A stretch of DNA of 36,987 bases from an uncultured Collinsella sp. (GCA_958405565.1 CATYEN010000020.1:1-36987), one strand, 5' to 3'. Counted from the stretch's first letter, positions 20,904 through 29,004 are shown. Notes: generated by a model not told the origin, from the letters alone. A program made the numbers and translations.

Positions 20904-23900
20904 CTAGTGCTGCATGCGGCGGCGGATGGCGACGCCGGCGGCCGCGATGGCGGCGCCGATACCGGCGAAGATGCCGACCGTGGCGATCTGGGCATCACCG
21001 GTGCCGGGGAGGCCGCTTGCGTCCTTCTTGGATGCATTGGCCTTCTTGGTATCGGTGGTCGTCGTCGTGGTCGTCGTGGTGCTCGTGGAGTTGCCCTTGG
21101 AGCTCTGGCTGGGCTTGGCGAGCGCCTCGCGGGCGGCCTTGAGCGCAGTCGTCGCGGCCTCGACGTCGGCGGCAGAGGCGTCGTCCTTCGAAAGGACGGC
21201 CTGGGCCGCGGCCAGCGCGGACTGGTATGCCTTCCAGGAGTCGGCGGTGTAGTCGGACTCGTTCAGCGCATCGGCACGGCCAATCTCGACCTTAAGGTCG
21301 GTCTTCTGGTCGGTCGTTGCGGCCTTGGCGAGCGCGGCCTGAGCGTTCTGGAGCGTCGAGAGGGCGTTGGCAACCTCGTCGTCGGAAGCCGCGGGGCTCT
21401 CGTTAACGCCCTGGGCAGCGCTCAGCGCGTCCTGGAACGCAGCCCAAGATGCGGCGGTGTAGGTGCCCTGGTCGTTGCTCAACTTGGCAGCGGCATCAAT
21501 TGCGGCGTTGAGCGCCGTCTTGTCGGCTGACTTGGTGTAGGTGAAGCGCAGGTTGGTGGTGTAGCCGGTGGCCTCGACCTCAATCTGGTAGTCGCCGTTG
21601 GCATTGAACACCAGCGATTTATCCTGATTGGCGGCCGCCAGGTTAAGCGAGCCGTCGGCGTTGAAGATCTTTACCGCACCGCGGCCCTGCGCGCTGTACT
21701 CGGTACCGTTGACAGCGACCTTGGTGATCTTGCCGACATAGTTGGCAAGATCCTCGTCCGTGGCATCGTTGGCGGCGATGAGCTTAAGGTTTGCGGCGTC
21801 AAAGCTGGCAACGAGCTTGGAGGTGGTTGCCGTAAAGCTCGTGCTGATGTCGGCAAACTTGCCGCTCTTGTCGATGGCGGTCAGCGTGTGGCTGCCGGGC
21901 TTAAGAGCCGAGGCGTCAAACGTGACGGACACGGAGCTGCGCGCGTTGCTGGCAAGCGGCTCGACATCCTTGCCATCAATCTGATAGGCGGCGTCGAAGC
22001 CCTCGGGCAGGGTGACATCGGCCATGACGGTGGCGTTGGCGCCGTCAAGCGAGGCATCCTCGGCCTTGATGGCGGCGTCGGCATCCTTGACGGGGACGTA
22101 CTGGTTCATAGCAACGGTGTAGGTGCCCGTAGAGGTGTAGAACGTCACACTCTTGATGGTCTTGCCCATCATGGACTTGTAGTGCCGCGAGCTCAACGGG
22201 CTGCCGTGAGACTCGTTGACCAGGCCGCAGCTCCAGGCAATCTCCTTGCCCTTCCAGATGTTCTCGACGGTGCGCATGCCATAGCCCTCGGTGGTGCCGT
22301 CCGCATCGGCGGCATTGACCACGGCACCGTATACGGTCGCCTGGTTGCCGTCGGCGTCGACCATCTGCTCGCGCAGGTTCTTAAAGTCGATCTCGTAGTC
22401 GCCGTACTTGCTGGAGGTCTTAAAGTTGGCGGTGACGTTTTCAAGTTCGGTGGCTTTCTTGCCCTCGACAGCGCCAAAGTTCAGGTTGCCCTCGGAATCG
22501 GCGGTGAGCTCCTTGTAATTGGTCGGAACCTCGCCGGCGGGCAGCACGTAGTAAGAGTAGTTCGCAGACTCAAACAGGGCGTCCTTGCCCGTGTAGGTCG
22601 TCGTGGACTCCTTGCCCTTGATCGAGGTGGTGATCGTAACGGAGCTGTTGTCGGTCACGCGGGTGAACTTGGACCAATCGATGTCGCCTTCGCCCACCTT
22701 GACGGCAAACGTGGCGCCCGAGATATCCGTACCGTCGGAATTGACGTGGTAGGAGCCGCTCGCCAAGCTGGAGCGTGTCTTCTGCAGCGTAGCCGAGGTC
22801 ACGATGTCGGTGCCGGCGTTGTTGTTCTCGGCGGCATAGAAATCGGCGTAGGGGATGTTCATGAGCACGTAGTCGCCGGCCTCGGGATACAGGCTCACGA
22901 GGGCATCGAGTGCGCCCTGCAGGTGAGTGATCTGCTCAGCTGCCTCGGACTCGCTCAGGTTCGTCTTGGCAAGCAGGTCCTTGGTCTCGGCGGTCTCGGT
23001 CTCGATGGCCGAAGCGGTCCAGGAGTCCTCGGTGTACTTGGACTTATCGAGGGCCGCAGCCTTGTCGTAGAGCTCCTGGAGCTGGGCCTTGGTTTTCTCG
23101 GTCACCGGCTCCTTGGCGCCCACGATGTTGTCGTCGGTCGCCTGGAAGGTGTAGGTGTAATCGTTGTAGCCCAAGGCGTGGACGGTGAGCTTCCAGTAGC
23201 CGGTGCCGTTGGTGCCCTCGGGCAGCTGGCAGCGCTCGGACTTGGTGAGGCCCAGCTGAATGCCCATGGACTTGTGCATCCAGTTGTCGGCGGCAAACTT
23301 GGTGCCGTAGGTGGCAAGGGCGTTGGTGTAGGTCGCGTCGTCGCCGTAGTAGGTCCAGGTGACGCTTTGCATGTTGGCGCCCAGGTCGCCGTAGTCGCCG
23401 TTAAGGTCCACGCGCAGGAACTCGCCATAGGAGCCGCTCGCGTCCTTAACCGTGGGCTCAATGCCCGTGGCGGTCTTGAGCTCCTGGCCCTCGATGCCCG
23501 AGTCGGTGCCGGTGGCGGCAGCCGAGAAGCTAAAGGTGCCGTTGTTGTTCGTCACGGTCTTAAGGCCGTTGGTATCGGCGTCGACGGCTGCAACCAGGCC
23601 GGAGTAAGCCTGGAGCTTGTTCTCGCCATAGCCGCCGGCAAGCGTCTCGCCGTTGGCCACAAAGGTGTGGCTCGCCTTAAAGGCCTCAAGATCTGCGGTC
23701 TTGATCTTGACGGGGACGTACTTGAGGCCCGTGACCTCGTAGTCTTTGAGCGTGTAGCTTGCACCGTCGCAGGTCATGGCGCCGCGGTTCCACGTTACGG
23801 TCTTGCCGTCGGTCGTGGTGAACGACTTGCCGTCGGCGGCCCAGGTGGCCAGGTCAAACGTCGCGCCCTCGTTGGTGTAGATGGTGGCCATGCACTGGTA

Positions 23901-24722
23901 GCTGCCACGATGCAGGCCGTGGTTGGCGGTTGCGCGGGTTACGACGTCAAAGGCGCCCGTGTCGGACTCATTGTGCGAATCCGGCTCGGCGCCAGTTGCA
24001 TTGGAACCTGCGGCCTGTACGTTCTCGGCAGCCCAATACTCGGCCCAGGTAAGACCGGCGTAGCCGTAGGTGTACTCGTCGGTCGCGGGGGTCGACGGGT
24101 TCTGCTCGTCATAGGCAGTCTGCAGGGCGTTATCGACGGCGGCCTTGATGGCGTTGGACGAGACGGTGGCGGTGGAGACGGCATCTACGTCTGTTCCGTT
24201 TGCCTTGACAATCTTGTCCGCCATGCCGGTGACATGCTTGCGGGTATTGCCGTTTTCGGCTTTGTCGAGATAATCCCAGCTCTCGCCGGTCAGAGCATTG
24301 TAGGTCTCATCAGAGACCTTAACGGAGGTAATCTTGCCCGAGGCGACCTGTACGGTCACTTTGACCTCGTAGCTGTCGACGTCCCACTCGTTACCGCCCG
24401 CAGCGGGGTTATTCGAGTCGGCCGTTGCCGTGCCCGTGTACGTGCCATCTGCGATTTTGGTCAAATCGTAGCTGGTCGAGGAGGACGTGGTGTCGTCGGA
24501 GACGGCGCTCAGGCTATACTCGGAGCTGAGGGAATTCGTTTCCTCGCTAGTGGCGGAGATCGGCACGTTGTTGGTAGCTTCGGAGCCGGTCTCCGTCGTT
24601 GTTGCTGCGGCAAAAGCGCTGGCGGGCATCATCGAGACGGTCATCGCGGCGATGAGCGCGCCTCGACAGGCGTTGCTGCCCACAACATTGAGCTTGCGCA
24701 GCACAGCGTTGTCTTTTTGCAT
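20904..24722 (-). CDS. Giant LPxTG wall-anchored FMN-binding surface protein
   Basis: 1272-residue secreted protein. Signal peptide at 1-38 (ends MMPASAFA), FMN_bind domain at about 90-205 with an atypical site DAVSTATVSS (Thr186; SGAT reads STAT). Two larger modules follow (about 216-536 and 618-851), each opening with an aromatic AAE motif (EYWAAEN, DFYAAEN) and a D-x-V-T-x-AT motif; from memory they resemble the Tp47 penicillin-binding lipoprotein domains seen in Firmicutes surface proteins. Three FIVAR-like helical repeats lie at about 544-611, 1066-1134 and 1138-1204. A poly-Thr stretch (about 1212-1223) leads to LPGTG (1238-1242), a hydrophobic helix and a RRR tail: a sortase substrate. 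The start at 24722 follows AAGAGG. Probably the outermost flavin carrier of the electron-transfer chain; the module identity is tentative. Confidence 0.9.
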   Translation of the reverse strand: MQKDNAVLRKLNVVGSNACRGALIAAMTVSMMPASAFAAATTTETGSEATNNVPISATSEETNSLSSEYSLSAVSDDTTSSSTSYDLTKIADGTYTGTATADSNNPAAGGNEWDVDSYEVKVTVQVASGKITSVKVSDETYNALTGESWDYLDKAENGNTRKHVTGMADKIVKANGTDVDAVSTATVSSNAIKAAVDNALQTAYDEQNPSTPATDEYTYGYAGLTWAEYWAAENVQAAGSNATGAEPDSHNESDTGAFDVVTRATANHGLHRGSYQCMATIYTNEGATFDLATWAADGKSFTTTDGKTVTWNRGAMTCDGASYTLKDYEVTGLKYVPVKIKTADLEAFKASHTFVANGETLAGGYGENKLQAYSGLVAAVDADTNGLKTVTNNNGTFSFSAAATGTDSGIEGQELKTATGIEPTVKDASGSYGEFLRVDLNGDYGDLGANMQSVTWTYYGDDATYTNALATYGTKFAADNWMHKSMGIQLGLTKSERCQLPEGTNGTGYWKLTVHALGYNDYTYTFQATDDNIVGAKEPVTEKTKAQLQELYDKAAALDKSKYTEDSWTASAIETETAETKDLLAKTNLSESEAAEQITHLQGALDALVSLYPEAGDYVLMNIPYADFYAAENNNAGTDIVTSATLQKTRSSLASGSYHVNSDGTDISGATFAVKVGEGDIDWSKFTRVTDNSSVTITTSIKGKESTTTYTGKDALFESANYSYYVLPAGEVPTNYKELTADSEGNLNFGAVEGKKATELENVTANFKTSSKYGDYEIDFKNLREQMVDADGNQATVYGAVVNAADADGTTEGYGMRTVENIWKGKEIAWSCGLVNESHGSPLSSRHYKSMMGKTIKSVTFYTSTGTYTVAMNQYVPVKDADAAIKAEDASLDGANATVMADVTLPEGFDAAYQIDGKDVEPLASNARSSVSVTFDASALKPGSHTLTAIDKSGKFADISTSFTATTSKLVASFDAANLKLIAANDATDEDLANYVGKITKVAVNGTEYSAQGRGAVKIFNADGSLNLAAANQDKSLVFNANGDYQIEVEATGYTTNLRFTYTKSADKTALNAAIDAAAKLSNDQGTYTAASWAAFQDALSAAQGVNESPAASDDEVANALSTLQNAQAALAKAATTDQKTDLKVEIGRADALNESDYTADSWKAYQSALAAAQAVLSKDDASAADVEAATTALKAAREALAKPSQSSKGNSTSTTTTTTTTTDTKKANASKKDASGLPGTGDAQIATVGIFAGIGAAIAAAGVAIRRRMQH

Positions 24723-24785
24723 AGAACCTCTTTTCCATCGGTTGATCGTAGGGTGCCGCTCTCCTTTCTCTTGGCACCCGAATGG

Positions 24786-24816
24786 ACATGTATCATGCGC
24801 GCTCCACATGATATGT
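24786..24816. promoter_or_regulatory. Imperfect dyad in the giant-gene leader
   Basis: ATGTATCATG and CATGATATGT flank a short centre, about 65-95 bp before the giant-gene start. It could be an operator for a dimeric repressor or a leader RNA hairpin. Position is the only support. Confidence 0.3.
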
Positions 24817-24824
24817 AAGCGCCG

Positions 24825-24856
24825 TATAACTTTTTTGAATGGGCAAAAAAGTTATA
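24825..24856. promoter_or_regulatory. Perfect 12-bp dyad (A6/T6 hairpin) in divergent region
   Basis: TATAACTTTTTT (24825-24836) pairs with AAAAAAGTTATA (24845-24856) around an 8-nt loop. TATAAC on the minus strand could serve as a -10 for the giant gene. It may instead be a regulator site or a two-way transcription stop. Confidence 0.45.
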
Positions 24857-25044
24857 GGCAGCAAACAAAAATATCAGAAATTACCATGGGTTAACTTATG
24901 AATTTCATTGTCGTTTAGATGTAACGCAAGGCATCGTGTTGCCTGCGGCAGTGGACGCTGCGGGTTGGGCACTTGATTTGCCGGATGGACCGGCATATTG
25001 GGGGTATGCTGGAGGGGATCATCAGCCCAGCGAAAGGGGAGAAC

Positions 25045-26430
25045 ATGACGGATCAGGAAACGCCCGAGTGCGCGCACGTGACGGCCGACGATATCGAGGC
25101 CGCAAACGACCTCATTGACTTTATCGAGGCGTGCCCCAGCATGTTCCATACGGCGGCGACCATTATGGCCGAGCTCGACGAGGCGGGCTTTACCTATCTG
25201 CCCGAGAATGCCGCGTGGGATATCGAGCCGGGTGGGCGCTATTACACGCAGCGCAACACCTCGAGCATCATAGCCTTTAAGGTGGGCGAGGAGCTCGCCG
25301 CAACCTGGGGTGAAGACGGCGTTGCCGGCGATTATCATTTTCAGCTCACGGCTTCGCACAGCGATTCGCCGACGTTTAAGGCCAAGGCCGTGCCCGAGCT
25401 CGACGGCGCGGGCGAGACGCTGCGCCTGAACACCGAGGCCTATGGCGGCATGATCGACTACACCTGGTTCGATCGTCCGCTGGCGCTGGCCGGACGTGTG
25501 CTGGTGCGCGAGGGCGACCGCATCGAGAGCCGCCTGCTTGCCACTGAGCGCGAGGTCGCCATCATCCCGAGCCTCGCCATTCACATGAACCGTGGCGTCA
25601 ACGAGGGCTTTGCGCCCAACCGTGCCGTCGACCTGTGCCCGCTCATCAGCGCCGGAGAGCTTAAGCAGGGCGACTTCGACGCACTGATCGCCGACGAACT
25701 CGATGTGGAACCCGAGCAGATCTTGGGCCGCGACCTGTTCCTTGTCAACCGTCAGGACGCGCGCATTTGGGGTTGGGCCGACGAGTTTATCTCGACGCCC
25801 AAGCTCGACGACCTGGCCTGCGCCTACACCTCGCTGCAGGCGTTTTTGGGTGCCGAGAACGCGCACGACGTCTCGGTCTTCTGCTGCTTCGATAACGAGG
25901 AGGTTGGCTCCGAGACCAAGCAGGGTGCCATGTCGACCTTCTTGGCCGACGCGCTGCGCCGCATTAACGGGTCGCTGGGCTTTGACGACGAGTCCTACCA
26001 TCGCGCACTTGCCGCCTCGATGCTTGTGAGCTGCGACAACGCTCATGCCGTGCACCCCAATCACGCCGAGAAGTGCGATGCCCGCAACCAGGTGGTGCTC
26101 AACGGCGGCATCGTCATCAAGGAGGCTGCTAACCAGCACTACTGCACCGACGCTTTTAGCCGCGCAGTGTTTCAGGCCATCTGCGACGACGCTGACGTGC
26201 CTACGCAGGCTTTCGCCAACAAGAGCGACATGGCCGGCGGCTCTACCCTCGGCAACCTGTCCAATATGCAGGCGAGCATGCACGCCGTGGACGTGGGCCT
26301 GCCGCAGCTGGCCATGCACTCAAGCTACGAGACCGGCGGTGTCCGCGACGTAATGCACGCCATCCGCGCCCTTACCGCCTTCTACGAGCACAACCTAACC
26401 ATCAGCGGCGCCGAAAGCGTGGAGCTGTAA
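25045..26430 (+). CDS. M18-family metallo-aminopeptidase
   Basis: 461-residue cytosolic aminopeptidase (aspartyl aminopeptidase-like, PepC/ApeB group), removing N-terminal residues from peptides. The co-catalytic metal ligands are visible: ASHSDSP (His), STPKLDDL (Asp), DNEEVGS (Glu, with catalytic Glu), SCDNAHAVHPNH (Asp/His) and LAMHSSYETGG (His). Length is normal for the family. The ATG at 25045 is chosen because AGGGGAG lies 3-6 bp upstream; frames starting earlier read through the leader. A 61-codon ORF begins immediately after the stop. Divergent from the giant surface-protein gene. Substrate preference (acidic or neutral N-terminus) cannot be read directly. Confidence 0.94.
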   Translation: MTDQETPECAHVTADDIEAANDLIDFIEACPSMFHTAATIMAELDEAGFTYLPENAAWDIEPGGRYYTQRNTSSIIAFKVGEELAATWGEDGVAGDYHFQLTASHSDSPTFKAKAVPELDGAGETLRLNTEAYGGMIDYTWFDRPLALAGRVLVREGDRIESRLLATEREVAIIPSLAIHMNRGVNEGFAPNRAVDLCPLISAGELKQGDFDALIADELDVEPEQILGRDLFLVNRQDARIWGWADEFISTPKLDDLACAYTSLQAFLGAENAHDVSVFCCFDNEEVGSETKQGAMSTFLADALRRINGSLGFDDESYHRALAASMLVSCDNAHAVHPNHAEKCDARNQVVLNGGIVIKEAANQHYCTDAFSRAVFQAICDDADVPTQAFANKSDMAGGSTLGNLSNMQASMHAVDVGLPQLAMHSSYETGGVRDVMHAIRALTAFYEHNLTISGAESVEL

Positions 26431-26616
26431 ATGCAAGCCGAAGATATGAAGGCCGAGCGCAGGGCCAAACTTATCGAACAGGGCTCGCAGCTGTTCGCCA
26501 CTGCTTGCCATGAGTCAGGGATCGACGTGTCCAAGGCGCAACCTACGAGCGATGAAGAGCTCAAGCATAGAGCCTATTCGGATCGCTATGACGAGGAGAT
26601 GGGTTGGCTCCAATAA
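26431..26616 (+). CDS. Small charged hypothetical protein
   Basis: A 61-codon ORF whose ATG touches the aminopeptidase stop codon (TAAATG). The product is soluble and highly charged (Lys/Glu/Arg rich), with no signal or membrane segment and no recognised domain. The direct adjacency suggests translational coupling and possible partnership with the aminopeptidase. No independent ribosome site is clear. It could be a chance frame in a GC-rich genome, but codon use resembles its neighbours. Confidence 0.55.
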   Translation: MQAEDMKAERRAKLIEQGSQLFATACHESGIDVSKAQPTSDEELKHRAYSDRYDEEMGWLQ

Positions 26617-26817
26617 GCGAAGCATTATCACTTTGACGAGAGTGTCGCAGGCAGAACCAGCGTCATGGTGCAAACAAACCTGACCCCATTGCACCAAACT
26701 CACAAGGAGTGTCCCCACCTGCCGGCAGGAAAGGAACGTCCCCAGGTGCCAACAATGGCAACACCGCAGGCAGAGGATGGGCAGCGAGCGACGTCCAGGA
26801 CGAGCAAGTTGGCGTGA

Positions 26818-26858
26818 AAAAGGCGAGGCATTGACCTTCTGGTCATGCCTCGCCTTTT
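26818..26858. terminator. Bidirectional intrinsic terminator
   Basis: AAAAGGCGAGGCAT (26818-26831) pairs with ATGCCTCGCCTTTT (26845-26858), extended by GACC/GGTC around a TTCT loop with one bulged T. A-run and T-run on both sides allow termination in both directions, between the convergent aminopeptidase and dehydrogenase genes. Confidence 0.85.
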
Positions 26859-26900
26859 GAATGACAAATTGCCGTTCTGGACGTCGCACAGCGTCGACCG

Positions 26901-26928
26901 GTTCCGGCGTTTGGTAAAACGCCGGAAC
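26901..26928 (-). terminator. Stem-loop at the 3' end of the dehydrogenase gene
   Basis: 12-bp perfect stem GTTCCGGCGTTT / AAACGCCGGAAC with a 4-nt loop, 3 bp beyond the stop codon. No T-run follows on the minus strand, so it may only protect the transcript end; the terminator at 26818-26858 lies just beyond. Confidence 0.55.
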
Positions 26929-26931
26929 AAA

Positions 26932-27867
26932 TTAGTGCTCGATCCAACAACGTAAAGTTTCGCCGGCCTGCAGGTGGCGCAGATTCTCGGCGGCAATGTC
27001 GACCACGTTGTTGAGCGTAGCCTCCAGGTGGAACCAGCCGGAGATGTGCGGCGTGATGAGCATGTTGGGCGCATCCCATAGCGGACTTGTCTCAGGCAGC
27101 GGCTCGGGGTCGGTGACGTCGACCGCGGCGCCGGCGAGATGGCCCGACTCCAGGGCGGCAACCAAGTCGTCGGCAACCACAAGATCGCCGCGGCCGCCGT
27201 TGGCAAAGAAGGCGCCCGGTTTCATCGCGGCAAAGAACTCGGCGTTCGCCAGGCCGCGGGTCTCGGGCGTGCTGGGCATAAAGGATGCGACGATGTCGGC
27301 CTCGGCCAGGCGCTCGGGCAGGGCGTCCATGCCGTCCATGTCCTCAAACACAATGGGGTAGACGAGCGGATGGCGCTTGATGCCGCGGACGTGTGCGCCC
27401 ATGCTGCGGCAGAGCGTGGCAAAGTGGCCGCCGATATCGCCCGCGCCCAGCACCAGCACGTTAGCATTTTTGAGCGAGGTGACCGGACCTAAATCCTCCC
27501 AGCGATGCTCACGCTGCAAGTCGTGATAGCCGGGCAGGCGCTTCATCATGGAAAGGACCATGGCAAACATGTGCTCGCTCACGGCCTGGCCGTAGGCGCC
27601 CACCGAGCAGGAAAGCTTAGCGTCGGCTGGCACGGTGCCGGCGGCCAAGTAATCGTCATAGCCCGCGGTCTGCAGTTGCAACAGCTGGAGGTGCTCGCAC
27701 GCGGTAAGCAGAGCAGGGTCTATGTTGCCCAAGATCACGTCGGCGTTGGCGACCTGCTCACGCGTGATGGCGTCGGCGCTTGTGTAGATAAAGTCCTCGC
27801 CCGGAGCGCTCGACTCAAGAATTGCGCGATGACGGTCGTTGACGGGCAACAAAACCAGGATGTTCAC
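26932..27867 (-). CDS. D-isomer-specific 2-hydroxyacid dehydrogenase
   Basis: 311-residue NAD(P)-dependent oxidoreductase interconverting 2-keto acids and D-2-hydroxy acids in the cytoplasm. The nucleotide-binding glycine motif GAGDIGGHFA is at about 141-150. Catalytic residues are the Arg of ANGGRGD, the Glu of DVTDPEPLP and the His of ITPHISG, in family order. The protein is at the short end of the family, without a C-terminal ACT domain, so phosphoglycerate dehydrogenase is unlikely; glyoxylate/hydroxypyruvate reductase-like is closer. The GTG at 27867 has GAGAGGA 7 bp upstream. Transcribed with the methionine aminopeptidase gene, but repeat A and a terminator lie between them. Exact substrate is unknown. 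Confidence 0.92.
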   Translation of the reverse strand: MNILVLLPVNDRHRAILESSAPGEDFIYTSADAITREQVANADVILGNIDPALLTACEHLQLLQLQTAGYDDYLAAGTVPADAKLSCSVGAYGQAVSEHMFAMVLSMMKRLPGYHDLQREHRWEDLGPVTSLKNANVLVLGAGDIGGHFATLCRSMGAHVRGIKRHPLVYPIVFEDMDGMDALPERLAEADIVASFMPSTPETRGLANAEFFAAMKPGAFFANGGRGDLVVADDLVAALESGHLAGAAVDVTDPEPLPETSPLWDAPNMLITPHISGWFHLEATLNNVVDIAAENLRHLQAGETLRCWIEH

Positions 27868-27885
27868 AAGCAGTCCTCTCCGCTC

Positions 27886-27925
27886 AACCTACAAAAAAGG
27901 GACAGGTTTATTCTGGCAGGTTATA
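27886..27925 (+). repeat. Interspersed hairpin repeat A, copy 4 (degenerate)
   Basis: AACCTACAAAAA at 27886-27897 and TTCTGGCAGGTT at 27911-27922 flank the conserved loop GGGACAGGTTTA. The arms have diverged, with several mismatches, while the loop is conserved. Located 19 bp upstream of the dehydrogenase start, in its leader. Confidence 0.75.
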
Positions 27926-27949
27926 TCAGGCAAAACGTTCAAACAAAAA

Positions 27950-27988
27950 CGCCGGATGCAAGACGAGCGTGCCCGTCAGCATCCGGCG
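27950..27988 (-). terminator. Intrinsic terminator after map
   Basis: CGCCGGATGC (27950-27959) pairs with GCATCCGGCG (27979-27988); on the minus strand the stem is followed by a T-rich run (GTTTTTGTTTG). It ends transcription of the methionine aminopeptidase gene 10 bp beyond its stop. Confidence 0.8.
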
Positions 27989-27997
27989 CATCCACGG

Positions 27998-28885
27998 CTA
28001 CCAGCTCAGCAGCTCGTAACCATCTTCGGTCACCACGAGCTGCACCTCGCACTGGGCCGAATCACTGCCGTCCTTGGTGCGCACGCACCAGCCGTCGCCC
28101 TTGCTAATCTTGATGTCGGGCGCTCCGGCGTTGACCATGGGCTCGATGGTAAAGACCATACCCGGGGCCATGATGGTGTCCACATCGGGCGCCTCGGTGG
28201 TAAAGCCCACAAACGGGTCCTCGTGGAACTCCTTACCGATGCCGTGTCCACCGTACTCGCGCACCACGCTAAAGCCGGCGTCCTCGACCGTCTTTTGCAC
28301 GGCCTCGGCCATAACGGAGAGCGGCAGCCATGGCTTGACGGCTGCCAGACCCGCCTCCACGCTGGCTCGGGTGACGTCGACCAGGCGCTGGCGCTCGGCA
28401 GAGACCTCGCCGATGCAGAACATGCGGCTCGAGTCGCTAAAGTAGCCGTCCAAGATCGTGGAGCAGTCAACGTTGATGATGTCGCCCTCGTGCAGCACAT
28501 CCGCATCGCAGGGGATGCCGTGGCAGACCACATCATTGATCGAGGTGCACACGCTCTTGGGGTAGCCCTCGTAGTGGAGGTCGGCCGGCGTGCCACCGTG
28601 CTCGACGGTGTAGTCGTAGATCATCTGGTCGATCTGGTTGGTGGTCATGCCCGCGGCGATGTGCTCGCCCACGTAATCGAGCACGCCCACGTTGATGGCA
28701 GCGGAGCGCTTGATGCCCTCGATGTCGGCGGGCGTCTTGTAGAGCGTACGGGGCAGAACCTCCCAGCCCTCCTCCCACAGGCGCTCGAGGCGCTCGTCGA
28801 AGGCGCTGTGGCATTTCTTATATTTTTTGCCGCTGCCGCACCAGCAAGCGTCGTTGCGGCCAGGCACGGGTCCTTTGTCAAACAT
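27998..28885 (-). CDS. map: Methionine aminopeptidase type I with N-terminal SEC-C motif
   Basis: 295-residue enzyme that removes the initiator Met from new proteins. Residues about 5-30 carry a SEC-C zinc motif (CWCGSGKKYKKCH), which in family members helps binding to the ribosome or SecA-like partners. The catalytic domain has all five metal ligands: Asp in NVDCS, Asp in YFSDSS, His in GGHGIG, Glu in TIEPM and Glu in QCEVQLVV, as well as HHE-like substrate residues in KEFHEDP. The ATG at 28885 has GAAAGGAAG upstream. It is a single gene here rather than part of the ribosomal-protein operon that carries map in many bacteria, so a second map elsewhere is likely. The identification is firm. 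Confidence 0.95.
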   Translation of the reverse strand: MFDKGPVPGRNDACWCGSGKKYKKCHSAFDERLERLWEEGWEVLPRTLYKTPADIEGIKRSAAINVGVLDYVGEHIAAGMTTNQIDQMIYDYTVEHGGTPADLHYEGYPKSVCTSINDVVCHGIPCDADVLHEGDIINVDCSTILDGYFSDSSRMFCIGEVSAERQRLVDVTRASVEAGLAAVKPWLPLSVMAEAVQKTVEDAGFSVVREYGGHGIGKEFHEDPFVGFTTEAPDVDTIMAPGMVFTIEPMVNAGAPDIKISKGDGWCVRTKDGSDSAQCEVQLVVTEDGYELLSW

Positions 28886-28937
28886 GGCTAACTTCCTTTC
28901 ATTCGCAGCTAGTATAGCCCACCCACGTGTCCATAAA

Positions 28938-29004
28938 AGTTGCGGTGATATAGTTCCGATTTAAGCGGTTTAACAGCACAAATAGGAACTGTATCACCGC
29001 AACT
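28938..29004. repeat. Interspersed hairpin repeat B, copy 3
   Basis: 20-bp arms: AGTTGCGGTGATATAGTTCC (28938-28957) pairs with 28985-29004 with one mismatch. It lies between the radical SAM gene's 3' end and the map promoter region. Confidence 0.8.

Larger units (their letters stand above)
24723..25044. other. 322-bp divergent intergenic region
   Basis: Separates the giant surface-protein gene (-) from the aminopeptidase gene (+) and must hold both promoters. It is the most AT-rich part of this stretch. It contains a perfect 12-bp dyad (24825-24856) and an imperfect dyad around 24786-24816. I could not assign a clear -35/-10 pair to either gene. Confidence 0.6.
26617..26931. other. 315-bp gap with degenerate repeats and terminators
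   Basis: No gene is supported. It contains a short inverted repeat TGGTGCAA (26666-26673) with TTGCACCA (26689-26696), a 12-bp palindrome CCTGCCGGCAGG (26718-26729) between two GTCCCCA motifs, a strong bidirectional terminator (26818-26858) and a stem-loop at 26901-26928. The GTCCCCA/CCTGCC segment looks like a degraded interspersed element. Confidence 0.6.

Noticed and set aside
21888..24818. A 976-codon open frame antisense to the giant surface-protein gene
   Set aside because: It mirrors the codon structure of the opposite strand, is Gly/Val/Arg rich, has no domain or sensible signal, and the opposite strand has clear signal peptide, FMN_bind, FIVAR and LPGTG features.
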